Assembly (NCBI GenBank): GCA_964403525.1
Contig: CAYOGE010000001.1
Coordinates: forward strand, 62,001 to 126,000
From: JAJTGZ01 sp964403525
Lineage (GTDB): Bacteria > Planctomycetota > Phycisphaerae > Phycisphaerales > UBA1924
DNA: 64,000 nucleotides
Reading direction: 5' to 3'
The translations under genes and the position numbers were made by a program. Below the pieces are notes generated by a model. It was not told the DNA's origin. It searched no databases and was given only the letters and a program-made list of their open reading frames with translations. Below, one piece after another: positions 42,384 through 50,974 of the stretch; position 1 is the first letter of the stretch; every line of letters starts with the position of its first letter.

Positions 42384-44990
42384 ATGAAGCGGACGATGAT
42401 TCTGTCGGCGTTTACGGCCCTGTGTCTCCTCAACGCCGCCGGCCAGGCCCAGGTGGTGATCAGCCAGGTCTACGGCGGCGGCGGCAACAGCGGCGCCCCC
42501 ATCAAGAACGACTTCGTTGAGTTGAAGAACATCGGCACGACGACAATTGATATCGCCGGCTGGACCATCCAGCGCACCGGCAACACCGCCAACTTCACGG
42601 CGGGGCAGGTCAGCGCTCCGTTCTCAGGCAACACGAGCCTCGCGCCCGGTCAGTACTTCCTGATCGAGTGTGCAGCCGGTGCCAACACCGCTGCGCCCGC
42701 GCTGCCGACCCCCGACTTCTCGGCTACGGCGCTCACCCTTGGTGCCAACGACGGCAAGGTTGCGCTCGTCGCCGGCACCACGCTGCTGAGCATCACCAAC
42801 CCTGCGGACTTCGATCAGACCACGAAGAACCCGGTGAACCCGCTGATCAAGGACTTTGTTGGCTACGGCACCCTTGCCAACTTCTACGAGGGAACCGGTC
42901 CCACGATCAACACGTCCAACACCACCTCCGTCTCGCGCGGCAACAACGGCTGCGATGAGACCAACAACAACATCAACGACTTCAGCGTCGTCGGCGCTCC
43001 CAACCCGCACAACCGGTCGAGCATCGTCCCCTGCGGTGTGGCGTACCCCGACGTTGCACTCCAGCTCAGCAACTCCGGGTGCAACCCCGCAACGCTCTCG
43101 TCCTACGACGTTACCGCCCAGGTCAGCAACCTCCAGGGGCTTGCGGCGGCCAACACCACCGTCACGCTTGTTCTGCCCCCCGCTCTCTCGAGCCCCGTCC
43201 TGAGCACGGCGACCGGTTCGGCCATCTACAACGCGGGCACCCGTACGGTGACGTGGAACCTCGGCACGCTCCCGGGCAACGGCGCGGCCTCTCTGACGGT
43301 CAGCTCCACGGTCAACGCGGTCGCGGGCCTGGTTGTCACCGGCTCAGTTTCCACATCGACCCCCAACGACCCGGTGGGCAACAACGCCGCCATCAACTAC
43401 AACGAGGTGCTCCAGTCTGGGGCCCCTCTGAGCGTCATCGCGGTCGGCTCGTTCAACGACTCGTTCCTCTCCACAAGCGTCTTTGAGAACGGCTTCGAAC
43501 TCGAGCTCGGCACCATCTACCGTCCGTTCTACTCGCCCGACGGCAACTGGATCATCTTCCGCACCGACCTCGCCGGTCAGCCCTCGGCCACCAACGGCGG
43601 CGTCATCATCGGGCACAACGTCGCCGGCACCTGGACGTTCGACATCGTCGCCCGTGAAGGCACCACCGCGCCCGACGCTGCCCGCCCCAACGCCAAGATC
43701 GATAACAGCGGCGTCAACTGGATCCAGGGCATCAACAACGCCGGCGAGTACGTCTACTCGACCATCCTCCGCGAGCCCTCGACACCCAGCGACATCCTCA
43801 GCGACATCATCGTCAAGGGCACCGTCAGCGGCGGCATCTCCCAGATCATCAAGAAGGGCGACGCCGCCGTCGCCCCCTCGCTCGCCGGCCGCACCTACAA
43901 CAACCTGACCAGCACCACGATCCAGAACGACGGCACCATCTCGTTCATGGCCACCCTCAGCGGCACCACCGCAACCAACGCCGTCTTCCTCAAGAACAAC
44001 GGCAACACCGTGCTGGCTCAAAAGGGCGTCACCATCCCCGGTAACGCCTCCACCGCCTGGGCAACCATGGACACCGACGGCAGCAGCGACGGCCGCGGCC
44101 TCATGGTCTCCGCCGACGGCCTCTCCTGGCTCGGCACCGGCGCCGTCGCCTCGCCCAACACCACCGACAACGACATCGTCGCCGTCAACGGCACCGTCGC
44201 TGTCCGCGAGGGCTCCAACGTCGGCAGCTTCACCGATCCGGCCGGCTGGGCCGTCTTCGGCAGCCAGTACGTCCCCTGGGCGCAGATGCTCGCCGACGGG
44301 TCGTGGTACATCCACGGGTACAACCCCGCTACCGCCGGTTACAACCAGGGTCTTGACTGGGTGCTCCGCAACGGCACGCTCCTCACCTCCACCGGTGCGC
44401 CGATCACCCCCGGCAACACCGAGACCTGGGCCGACAACGTCCTCCAGCGCACCTTCTTCCTCGAGGCCGGCACCGGCAACGACTACGTCGTCGGCGGCCT
44501 GACCAACCGCTCGACCGCCGCCAACGGCAACGACACCGCCTCAGACGGCGTCGTCGTTCACCGCGGCGGAACCGTGATCGTTCGCGAGGGTGCCCGCGTC
44601 GAGGTCGCGCCCGGTGACATCCGCTACCTCAACCTCATCAGCGACAACCGTTCGTTCGTCGCCGGTGGCAAGCTCTTCATGACCGCAACCCTGCGCAACG
44701 CCAACAGCGTCTGCAACGGCAGCTTCAGCAACCTCCCGTCCGCCATCGTCGCCGTCACGCTCCCGCCCACCAACACCTGCCCCGCCGACATCGGCCAGCA
44801 GGGCGGCACGCCCGGCGCAGACGGGCTGCTCAACAACAACGACTTCATCGTCTTCATCGACTACTTCTTCGCCGGCAACCCGCTCGCCGACGTCGGCCAG
44901 CAGGGCGGCACCCCCGGCGCTGACGGCCTCTACAACAACAACGACTTCATCGTCTTCATCGACCTCTTCTTCGCCGGCTGCGGCAGCTGA
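42384..44990 (+). CDS. Secreted lamin-tail-domain protein with GC-type dockerin anchor
   Basis: An 868-residue exported protein: signal peptide (MILSAFTALCLLNAAGQAQ), lamin tail domain (about 22-200; VVISQVYGGGGNSGAPIKNDFVEL), a DUF11-like cell-wall beta domain near 220-340, a long beta-rich region to about 780 with repeated NGTVAVREG and NGNTVLAQKG units, and two C-terminal dockerin-like repeats NNNDFIVFIDYFF and NNNDFIVFIDLFF separated by QQGGTPGADG. It matches the anchor of the surface protein at 5253. AGGAG lies eight bases upstream of ATG 42384. The lamin tail domain in bacteria is often fused to surface or nuclease proteins; no catalytic part is visible here. Confidence 0.85.
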   Translation: MKRTMILSAFTALCLLNAAGQAQVVISQVYGGGGNSGAPIKNDFVELKNIGTTTIDIAGWTIQRTGNTANFTAGQVSAPFSGNTSLAPGQYFLIECAAGANTAAPALPTPDFSATALTLGANDGKVALVAGTTLLSITNPADFDQTTKNPVNPLIKDFVGYGTLANFYEGTGPTINTSNTTSVSRGNNGCDETNNNINDFSVVGAPNPHNRSSIVPCGVAYPDVALQLSNSGCNPATLSSYDVTAQVSNLQGLAAANTTVTLVLPPALSSPVLSTATGSAIYNAGTRTVTWNLGTLPGNGAASLTVSSTVNAVAGLVVTGSVSTSTPNDPVGNNAAINYNEVLQSGAPLSVIAVGSFNDSFLSTSVFENGFELELGTIYRPFYSPDGNWIIFRTDLAGQPSATNGGVIIGHNVAGTWTFDIVAREGTTAPDAARPNAKIDNSGVNWIQGINNAGEYVYSTILREPSTPSDILSDIIVKGTVSGGISQIIKKGDAAVAPSLAGRTYNNLTSTTIQNDGTISFMATLSGTTATNAVFLKNNGNTVLAQKGVTIPGNASTAWATMDTDGSSDGRGLMVSADGLSWLGTGAVASPNTTDNDIVAVNGTVAVREGSNVGSFTDPAGWAVFGSQYVPWAQMLADGSWYIHGYNPATAGYNQGLDWVLRNGTLLTSTGAPITPGNTETWADNVLQRTFFLEAGTGNDYVVGGLTNRSTAANGNDTASDGVVVHRGGTVIVREGARVEVAPGDIRYLNLISDNRSFVAGGKLFMTATLRNANSVCNGSFSNLPSAIVAVTLPPTNTCPADIGQQGGTPGADGLLNNNDFIVFIDYFFAGNPLADVGQQGGTPGADGLYNNNDFIVFIDLFFAGCGS

Positions 44991-45036
44991 TCCAGCGCCC
45001 ATTCGACGCTGACGGGCACAATCAGGTTTGAACAAG

Positions 45037-45063
45037 GCCCCGGCGAAAGCCGGGGCTTTTTCG
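45037..45063 (+). terminator. Intrinsic terminator
   Basis: GCCCCGGC, loop GAAA, GCCGGGGC and TTTTT, 46 bases after the dockerin gene. A textbook rho-independent terminator. Confidence 0.85.
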
Positions 45064-45085
45064 TTGGGCCCGCCGCCCCGTGCGC

Positions 45086-45091
45086 TACGCT
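45086..45091 (+). promoter_or_regulatory. TACGCT -10 box, leaderless-type
   Basis: TACGCTC ends eight bases before GTG 45100 and follows the preceding terminator directly. Confidence 0.45.
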
Positions 45092-45099
45092 CGCCCCCC

Positions 45100-46098
45100 G
45101 TGTCCGCACCGTCCGCACCATCCCGCGCCTCGGGCGTATGGCTCGTCTCGTTCACGCTCCTGTCGTGGGCGGCCGTGCCGCTCTTCCTGCGCCAGTTCCG
45201 GCTCGACGGGGTGATCGATCCCTACACCGCCAACGGCTGGCGCTACGGCATCTCCGCCCTCTTCTGGCTCCCCTACCTCCTCTGGCTCGCCAGCAAGGGA
45301 CGGGTGCCCAGGGCCCTCCTGCTCGGCGCTGCGGTGCCCGTCGCGTTCAACCTGCTGGGTCAGACAGCCTTCGCCTGGGGTCCGACGCTCCTTGAGCCGG
45401 GCTTCTTCAGCTTCGTGTTCCGCGTGCAGATCATCTTCGTCACCCTCGGCGCGTACCTGCTCTTCCCGCCCGAGCGGGCCGTGCTGCGCACCGTGCGCTA
45501 CTGGCTCGGCGTGGCTTTCGTTGCGCTCGGGTCGGTCGGGCTCTTCCTCTTCCGCGACAATGTCGGCACGCCCGGGCACGCGCCGCAAGCACACGACGGC
45601 ACCTTCTGGCTCGGCGTCGCCGTCGCGGTGAGCAGCGGCGTCTTCTTCGCCGGGTACGGCCTCTCCGTGCGGTACTTTGTCAGCAAGTACGCGCCCGTGA
45701 TCGCCTTCGGCGTGATCTGCCAGTTCACGGCCGTCGGCATGATCGGCGTGATGCTCGTGCTCGGGCGTGACCACGGCGCCAGCGCGCTGGGCATGACCCC
45801 CTTCCAGTGGCTGCTCGTTGCGCTCTCCGCGTTTATCGGCATCGCGATCAGCCACGTGATGTACTACGCCAGCATCAAGCGGATCGGCGTCAGCGTTTCG
45901 TCTGGCATCCTGCAGCTGCAGCCGATCCTCACCGCCGTCGGGTCCACGTTCATCTTCGACGAGCGACTCACGCCCCTGCAGTGGGTCAGCGGGCTGATCG
46001 GCGTCGGCGGGGCCGTGCTCATGCTCGTCGCCGGGGCCGCCGTGCACACCAAAAAAGCCGACACCCTCAGGGCCGAGGCCGAAGCCCAGGGGTCGTGA
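45100..46098 (+). CDS. EamA-type DMT-family transporter
   Basis: A 332-residue drug/metabolite-superfamily exporter with about ten membrane helices in two EamA-like halves. The first half begins SGVWLVSFTLLSWAAVPLFLR, and the second (about 175-310) includes FIGIAISHVMYYASIKRIGVSVSSGILQ, with the ISGIL-like motif found near the end of EamA domains. The transported substrate is unknown. GTG 45100 is preferred: it is eight bases after TACGCT, downstream of the terminator, whereas the longer frame from 45028 begins upstream of the terminator. Confidence 0.85.
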   Translation: MSAPSAPSRASGVWLVSFTLLSWAAVPLFLRQFRLDGVIDPYTANGWRYGISALFWLPYLLWLASKGRVPRALLLGAAVPVAFNLLGQTAFAWGPTLLEPGFFSFVFRVQIIFVTLGAYLLFPPERAVLRTVRYWLGVAFVALGSVGLFLFRDNVGTPGHAPQAHDGTFWLGVAVAVSSGVFFAGYGLSVRYFVSKYAPVIAFGVICQFTAVGMIGVMLVLGRDHGASALGMTPFQWLLVALSAFIGIAISHVMYYASIKRIGVSVSSGILQLQPILTAVGSTFIFDERLTPLQWVSGLIGVGGAVLMLVAGAAVHTKKADTLRAEAEAQGS

Positions 46099-46123
46099 GC
46101 AGACCCTCCGCCCTCCGCTCCGG

Positions 46124-46129
46124 TATGCT
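46124..46129 (+). promoter_or_regulatory. TATGCT -10 box, leaderless-type
   Basis: TATGCTC lies six bases before ATG 46136, with no ribosome-binding site. Confidence 0.5.
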
Positions 46130-46135
46130 CTGCAC

Positions 46136-46663
46136 ATGAAGCACGCAGCCTTGATCCTCGCCTGCACCGCCGCCGCCGCCCTGACCGGCTGCCGCACACG
46201 CACGCTGGAGATCACCACCGAGCCGCCGGGCGCCCTGGTCTGGCTCAACGACGAGCAGGTCGGACGCACGCCCCTTGAGACCGGCTTCGTTCACTACGGC
46301 ACCTACGACGTGCGCATCAGGCTCGAGGGGTACAACCCGATCGTCACCCACCGCACCGCCGGCGCGCCGCTGGTGGATCAACCGGGGATCGACCTCGTCA
46401 CCCAGGCCTTCCCGGGTAACTCCGTCACACACTGGCACTTCACCCTCGACCCGCTCGCCGAGTCGACAGATCAGCAGGGCGCAGAAGCCGCGGCCTTTGA
46501 ACGGGCCAAAGCCTTCCGTGACAGCATGACCGGTGCAAAGCGCCCTTCCCCCCCACCGACGCCCGCCCCTCAGCCGAGCGGCGATGCGGGAACACCGACG
46601 ACCGTCACACCATCGCCAACGTCGCCCAGCACCACCGCGCCCGCCCCCACAACCGCCAAGTGA
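46136..46663 (+). CDS. PEGA-domain lipoprotein
   Basis: A 175-residue lipoprotein: signal sequence with lipobox LTGC (Cys-19), a PEGA domain (about 23-75: TLEITTEPPGALVWLNDEQVGRTPL, first part, ending RIRLEGYNP) and a Pro/Thr-rich low-complexity tail from about 140. PEGA domains are beta-sandwiches common in surface and periplasmic proteins of unknown role. The last 94 bases overlap the end of the convergent acetyltransferase gene, so the tail is encoded antisense to hexapeptide repeats. The ATG is six bases after TATGCT. Confidence 0.85.
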   Translation: MKHAALILACTAAAALTGCRTRTLEITTEPPGALVWLNDEQVGRTPLETGFVHYGTYDVRIRLEGYNPIVTHRTAGAPLVDQPGIDLVTQAFPGNSVTHWHFTLDPLAESTDQQGAEAAAFERAKAFRDSMTGAKRPSPPPTPAPQPSGDAGTPTTVTPSPTSPSTTAPAPTTAK

Positions 46664-47280
46664 CCGATCCGCACCTGCGGCAGCACGCGGCTGCCCAGGC
46701 CGACCAGCACATCACGACCGACGCGAACCCCGCCCGCGAGAACCGCGCCGGGAGCGATGTGCACGTTCTCGTCCAGCGAGCAATCGTGCTCGACAATCGC
46801 CCCTGAGTTGATGATGCAGTGCGCCCCGACGCGGGCCCGGGCGTGCACGATCGCCCCCGGCCCGATGTACGTTCCGCCCCCGATCAACGCAGACGGTGAC
46901 ACGATCGCCGTCGGGTGCACCACCGAGGTCGCTCTCCCGCTCAAACCGCTCGCGCCGATCGCCGCCATCCGCTTGATCGCCGCCCGCCGCGCCCGCACAT
47001 CACCCAAGGCGATGAGCCATTCACGCTCGCCGATGGCGGCCACCGCCTCCAACGGCCCAAGGCACGCCGGTGCCGGGTAGGGGTGCGGCAAGTCAATCAG
47101 GATCGCCGCGAGCGGTGCCGCGGGGTGGTCATCAAGAAACCCGGCGATCGGGTGCGGCGGCGCGGCCATGCGTGCCGCCTCGGCAACCACAATCGCGTGC
47201 CCGCCCCCGCCGATCAGCACAAGAGGCCCCCGGGTGACCGGGCCGGCCGCTGGCGCAGAATGAGGCTTGGGGTGGTTCAC
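46570..47280 (-). CDS. NeuD/PglD-like sugar O/N-acyltransferase
   Basis: A 236-residue left-handed beta-helix acyltransferase. The N-terminal Rossmann-like part starts PLVLIGGGGHAIVVAEAARM, typical of NeuD/PglD, and the C-terminal half has hexapeptide repeats (IGPGAIVHARARVGAHC, IVEHDCSLDENVHIAPG) with the catalytic-type His in IVEHDC. It ends GVPASPLG, as family members do. It would acetylate a UDP-sugar or sialic-acid-type substrate in surface glycan synthesis. GTG 47280 is preceded by AGGAGA at good spacing; the frame extends 14 codons further. It overlaps the PEGA gene tail to tail. Confidence 0.85.
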   Translation of the reverse strand: MNHPKPHSAPAAGPVTRGPLVLIGGGGHAIVVAEAARMAAPPHPIAGFLDDHPAAPLAAILIDLPHPYPAPACLGPLEAVAAIGEREWLIALGDVRARRAAIKRMAAIGASGLSGRATSVVHPTAIVSPSALIGGGTYIGPGAIVHARARVGAHCIINSGAIVEHDCSLDENVHIAPGAVLAGGVRVGRDVLVGLGSRVLPQVRIGHLAVVGAGAVVLGDVGDGVTVVGVPASPLG

Positions 47281-47351
47281 AGCGTCTCCTAGGCATCGAC
47301 CAGCCGACGGGGGCGCATCCACACGATCAGCCCGTCACCAAGCAGTTGCAC

Positions 47352-47373
47352 GGTCATCCACAGGTCATCCACA
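47352..47373 (+). repeat. Tandem GGTCATCCACA repeat
   Basis: The 11-mer GGTCATCCACA occurs twice head to tail (47352-47362 and 47363-47373). Each contains TCATCCACA, matching the DnaA box TTATCCACA at 8 of 9 positions. It lies in the 260-base region between divergent genes. Confidence 0.5.
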
Positions 47374-47540
47374 CCCACAGCCACCTCTTTAGGTGTGCGG
47401 GCGATTCGGCCGGTGGCATTTGACGGAACTCTTTGATTCTGAGAGACTTACGATCCCGGTGTCCGGCGGGTCAGCCGCCGCGGGTATTGGATTGCGCGTG
47501 GACCTCCCCGGTCTGTCGGGGTTAACTGAAAGGGTTTCCT

Positions 47541-48902
47541 ATGGCCGGTCGCGGTGGAGTTGGCACGGGCGTTGGGGTCACGATCGCGCTGCTGGGGGTG
47601 GTTGCTCTCGGCAGCACGGTGCTCGCGTTTGTCTTCTGGGCTCGCATGAGCAACGCGACGAAAGAGTCGCAGCAGCTCAAGACTCAGCAGGCCGAGTACG
47701 TCACCGACACAGAAAAGAACAACGATCAGGTCCGCCTGCTGCTCACCGAGGCCAAGAAGGCCGGGCGCGGCTCGCTGGTCGCCTACATGCAGCAGCAGTT
47801 CCGCTCGGTGAGCGAGAAGGTCACGGGCTCACCCGGCGAGACGCCCGACTCGCTCAACAAGAAGATCGAAGCCGCCGTGGGCGGCAGCACCGTGCTGCGG
47901 ACCATCGACGAGCTGCAGGCCAAGATCGCCCAGCAGGAAGTGGCGATCAAGGGCGCAGAGTCCGCACGGGCCGCCGCGGTTGAAAACCTCACCGCCATGC
48001 AGGAAAAGCAGAAGGCCGCCGAGGCCGCGATGTCCGCCGCGATGGCCGCTGTCGGCAGCGACGTCAAGGGCTACAAGGACGGCATCGACGCCGCCCGCGC
48101 CGAGCTGAACAACCGCCAGCAGGAGAGCGCCGCCGCTCTCGAGAAGATCAAGCGCGACGCCGCGGACGAGGCCGCACGCCTCAACGACATCAACAGCCGG
48201 CTCCGCGAAGAGAACCTCGTCAGCCAGGGCAAGATCAAGGCGCTCCAGAAAGAGCGCTCCAGCGAGACGCTCAAGCCGCAGGACGAGGCCACCCTCGTTG
48301 ACGGCACCGTGCTCGCGGTGGTCGACGCCGACGGCACCGTCTACATCAACCGCGGGCGCGCCGACCGCGTGGTGCTGGGGATGAGCTTTGAGGTCTACGG
48401 CGAGGCGGGCCAGATCAAGCCGACCGCAGACGGCGACTACGCCCGCGGCAAGGCGTCGCTCGAGGTGATCCGCCTCGACGCCAACAGCAGCACCTGCCGC
48501 ATCACGCGGGCCACCCGCGGCAACCCCGTGGGCAAGGGCGACGTGATCGCCAACGCCCTCTACGACCCGAAGAAGACCTACTCCTTCCTCGTCTACGGCA
48601 ACTTCGACGCCAACAACGACGGGCGCTCAACCCCCGAGGAGGCCGGCGAGGTCAAGGCCGTCGTCACCGGGTGGGGCGGCAAGCTGGTCGATTCACTCTC
48701 GGGCGAGGTCGACTTCCTCGTGCTCGGCTCTCGCCCAGTCGTCCCCCCGCAGCCCGACGGCGGCGCCCCGGTCGCCATTGTTCAGGAGTTCATCCGCCTG
48801 CGCAACGTCGCCCGCGAATACGACCGCCTCTTCGAGCAGGCTGCGGCGACGAGCATCCCCGTCCTCAACGAGAACCGTCTCCGCACGCTGATCGGTCGCT
48901 GA
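47541..48902 (+). CDS. Membrane-anchored coiled-coil protein with BRCT-like C-terminal domain
   Basis: The 453-residue protein has one N-terminal helix (about 10-33), a long coiled coil with breaks (35-245), a beta-rich domain (about 250-345) starting TVLAVVDADGTVYINRGRADRV, and a C-terminal domain (about 350-425) whose segment VVTGWGGKLVDSL followed by EVDFLVLGSRP resembles a BRCT fold (GG-turn, then hydrophobic strand DFLVLG). The combination is not one I can name. The coiled-coil part would be outside or inside depending on topology; positive residues are not decisive. GAAAGGG lies before the ATG and a strong terminator follows, so it is monocistronic. Confidence 0.75.
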   Translation: MAGRGGVGTGVGVTIALLGVVALGSTVLAFVFWARMSNATKESQQLKTQQAEYVTDTEKNNDQVRLLLTEAKKAGRGSLVAYMQQQFRSVSEKVTGSPGETPDSLNKKIEAAVGGSTVLRTIDELQAKIAQQEVAIKGAESARAAAVENLTAMQEKQKAAEAAMSAAMAAVGSDVKGYKDGIDAARAELNNRQQESAAALEKIKRDAADEAARLNDINSRLREENLVSQGKIKALQKERSSETLKPQDEATLVDGTVLAVVDADGTVYINRGRADRVVLGMSFEVYGEAGQIKPTADGDYARGKASLEVIRLDANSSTCRITRATRGNPVGKGDVIANALYDPKKTYSFLVYGNFDANNDGRSTPEEAGEVKAVVTGWGGKLVDSLSGEVDFLVLGSRPVVPPQPDGGAPVAIVQEFIRLRNVAREYDRLFEQAAATSIPVLNENRLRTLIGR

Positions 48903-48928
48903 GCCGACAGGCAGACCAACGCCCCCAA

Positions 48929-48954
48929 AGCCCCGGCACCCGCCGGGGCTTTTT
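48929..48954 (+). terminator. Intrinsic terminator
   Basis: AGCCCCGGC, loop ACCC, GCCGGGGCT and TTTT, 27 bases after the coiled-coil gene. The 3' arm and tail share the sequence GCCGGGGCTTTTTCGTT with the terminator at 45037. Confidence 0.85.
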
Positions 48955-49006
48955 CGTTCCGATGCGCGCCCGGGTCACGGCCACCCATCCGCTCCCCTTG
49001 CCGTGA

Positions 49007-49012
49007 TACGCT
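49007..49012 (+). promoter_or_regulatory. TACGCT -10 box, leaderless-type
   Basis: TACGCTC ends six bases before ATG 49019; the spacer CTGCCC resembles the CTGCAC of the gene at 46136. Confidence 0.5.
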
Positions 49013-49018
49013 CTGCCC

Positions 49019-49582
49019 ATGCACAACGCGATGACGGCCACCATGCTCGCGGCGACCTGCTCCGCCGCCCTTCTCGGCGGGTGCGCCGGCACCGCCCCCA
49101 CGCTCACGGTGACCGAGGCGTTCATCGCCGAGCGTTCGGCGAGTGACGGGACCGCGGTCGTGCACGTGGTCGTCAAGGCCGAGAACCGCGCGAGCCAGCC
49201 GGTCGCGATGTGGGCGATCGCCTACAACGGCGCTGGCGCTCCCGGCGGCGTTGAGCGCTGGGCGCAGGCGACCGCGCCCGCGGGAGGGACGATCTCGTTT
49301 GAGCTTCCTGTCGTGACCGGTGCGCTCGGCTCGGGCGTGTCACCGCTTGTGGTATCCGGAAAGGTCGCGTACGTCCCCGGAGGGCGGTTCCGCGAGTTGC
49401 TCAACGAGCTGAACGTGCCGCTCCCCAGCACGACGTTCGCGGGGACGGTGGATGTGGACTGGTCCGCGCCGGCACGCCCGCCCGCGCCCCTCCGCGTGGC
49501 CACCGCACGAACGGCGGTGGTGATTGACCACGGCCCGGGGCGCGCGGTCGACACACTGCCGCCGCTCAAGACGCCGAACTGA
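49019..49582 (+). CDS. Lipoprotein of unknown function
   Basis: A 187-residue protein with a lipoprotein signal (TMLAATCSAALLGGC, Cys near residue 22) and a beta-sandwich-like body with alternating strands (AVVHVVVKAENRASQPVAMWAI, PLVVSGKVAYVPGG). The C terminus is Ala/Pro-rich. The strand pattern recalls late-embryogenesis-abundant type (LEA14) or CARDB-like folds, though not strongly. Leaderless start six bases after TACGCT. It is convergent with the small coiled-coil gene and shares a bidirectional terminator. Confidence 0.75.
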   Translation: MHNAMTATMLAATCSAALLGGCAGTAPTLTVTEAFIAERSASDGTAVVHVVVKAENRASQPVAMWAIAYNGAGAPGGVERWAQATAPAGGTISFELPVVTGALGSGVSPLVVSGKVAYVPGGRFRELLNELNVPLPSTTFAGTVDVDWSAPARPPAPLRVATARTAVVIDHGPGRAVDTLPPLKTPN

Positions 49583-49637
49583 CCCCTGCTTTCTGCGGTC
49601 GATCGTTCCCGCGTTCCCGCACGCCCAGACAAAAACG

Positions 49638-49670
49638 GCCCTGGATCCCGCGCCTCGCAGGATCCAGGGC
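49638..49670. terminator. Bidirectional terminator
   Basis: GCCCTGGATCC and GGATCCAGGGC form an 11-bp perfect stem with an 11-base loop. Flanks are AAAAA on the left (TTTTT for minus-strand transcripts) and TATTT on the right, so both convergent genes could use it. Confidence 0.75.
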
Positions 49671-49774
49671 TATTTGAGGCAGACACACCAGGAGCCGTGG
49701 GTGTCGCCGTGGCGGAGGAGTGCGCCGTCGCGTGCGACGGGGGTGAGGCCCGTCACTCTGTGATTCGTTGCCGG

Positions 49775-50080
49775 TTACTCGCCGCTGTTGCCCTCGCCGC
49801 CGCTCTCGCCCTCGGCGTTGGGGTTGGCTTGCTTCTCCAGCAGCTTGCGGAGGTAGGCGTTCTCACGCCGGGTGGCTTCCAGATCAAACAGCAGGTACTT
49901 GATCGAGAGGCGCAGGTAGTCCATCGAGTCCTGCAGGTCGGCCACGGTCTTCTTCATCTTTGAGTGGCGCTCGCGGGCCTCGTCGGCGAGGGCGTTCAGA
50001 CGCTCCTTCTGGTCGGCGGGCATGCTCTCGATCTGCGTGATCAGGTCACCAAGGCTCTGCTGGAAGTCGTTCTCGCTCAT
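49775..50080 (-). CDS. Small coiled-coil protein
   Basis: A 101-residue protein, almost entirely one or two amphipathic helices (LGDLITQIESMPADQKERLNAL and YLLFDLEATRRENAYLRKLL in part) ending in a Gly/Glu-rich tail. It carries no signal or membrane segment and no named family was recognised. GAGGAG seven bases before ATG 50080 supports the start; the frame reaches 50284 but that extension is Arg/Pro-rich and starts far from a ribosome-binding site. A regulatory or scaffolding role would be a guess. Confidence 0.75.
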   Translation of the reverse strand: MSENDFQQSLGDLITQIESMPADQKERLNALADEARERHSKMKKTVADLQDSMDYLRLSIKYLLFDLEATRRENAYLRKLLEKQANPNAEGESGGEGNSGE

Positions 50081-50365
50081 ATCTAGCTCCTCTTCAGTTG
50101 TGGCTCCGCGGCTCTCCTTCCGCGGGACCGGCTCCAAACCGCTTCTCCCAGACCTCTTTCTCTTCCGGGCGTGCCGGGCTGGTTGTTGCTGCCAACCCGA
50201 CGGAGGAACAGGGTGCAACGGGCGCGCCAAGGCCGGCGAGCGCGCGTGCCAGCACGGCGCGTCCGGGAAGAACACGTTCAGCATGCGGTCACCGCCGGTC
50301 CGTGCCCAGCAAAGGGATCTCGGACGCTCGGTTCCTGGTGGGTTTATTCCGTGTGTGGCCCGCGC

Positions 50366-50974
50366 TCAGCGCCCCGTGTCGAATCGCTTCATCATCGCCT
50401 GCGCCTTGCCCGTCGCCCCCTTCACCGCCAGCGACAGCCCGACGGGGTCCTGCTTCTTCATCTCCCACACCAGCTTCTTGAGGTGCTCGTCGCGGGTCAT
50501 CACCCAGCGCTTGAACAGGTCCTCTAACTCGTGCCGGTTGAACCGCGTCATTGGGTCTTTGAGACCGCTCTGTGCCGCGGCCCAGTCGATGAGGCTCCCC
50601 CCGTGCTCGTTGAAGCGGAACAGCCGCGCCGTCGCCTCCAGGCGCACCCGCGGTGGCTGGAACGGATCGGTGCACGCGTCCGGTAACTTGAGCATCAACT
50701 CGCGCGCCGACTTGTCGCTCCCACCGCCCGCGAACGGGTCCGAAGGGTTTGCCTCCGCGGCGACCATCGCGGGTGCGTCTTCGGCCGGCACCAGGTTCGC
50801 CACGCCCGTCGACAGCGTCTTGATCCCGACCCGCTCAAACCGGATGGTCACCCGCTGGCACGACTTGCCCTCCTGCGTGTCGGGCACGGCCGCGCTGACG
50901 ATGCCCGTGCCCCACTCCGGGCGCCCGGCGTGTACGACTTTGTCCCCGAACGCAAATTGCTTGGTCAACATCAA
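50366..50974 (-). CDS. DUF3553-like protein
   Basis: A 202-residue soluble protein. Residues 5-60 (FGDKVVHAGRPEWGTGIVSAA, then RVTIRFERVGIKTL) match the small beta-barrel DUF3553 pattern, resembling the CarD/Tudor-like folds that bind RNA polymerase or nucleic acids. The remaining 140 residues are helical with no recognised motif. Start is ATG 50974 or 50971. It is divergent from rpoZ across 426 bases, so a link to transcription is possible but unproven. Confidence 0.8.
   Translation of the reverse strand: MMLTKQFAFGDKVVHAGRPEWGTGIVSAAVPDTQEGKSCQRVTIRFERVGIKTLSTGVANLVPAEDAPAMVAAEANPSDPFAGGGSDKSARELMLKLPDACTDPFQPPRVRLEATARLFRFNEHGGSLIDWAAAQSGLKDPMTRFNRHELEDLFKRWVMTRDEHLKKLVWEMKKQDPVGLSLAVKGATGKAQAMMKRFDTGR

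Noticed and set aside
42200..45069. Near-direct repeats GGGGTTTTTCGTTGGGC and GGGGCTTTTTCGTTGGGC flanking the lamin-tail gene
   Set aside because: The right copy is part of an intrinsic terminator module also found elsewhere, so an insertion footprint is not needed to explain it.
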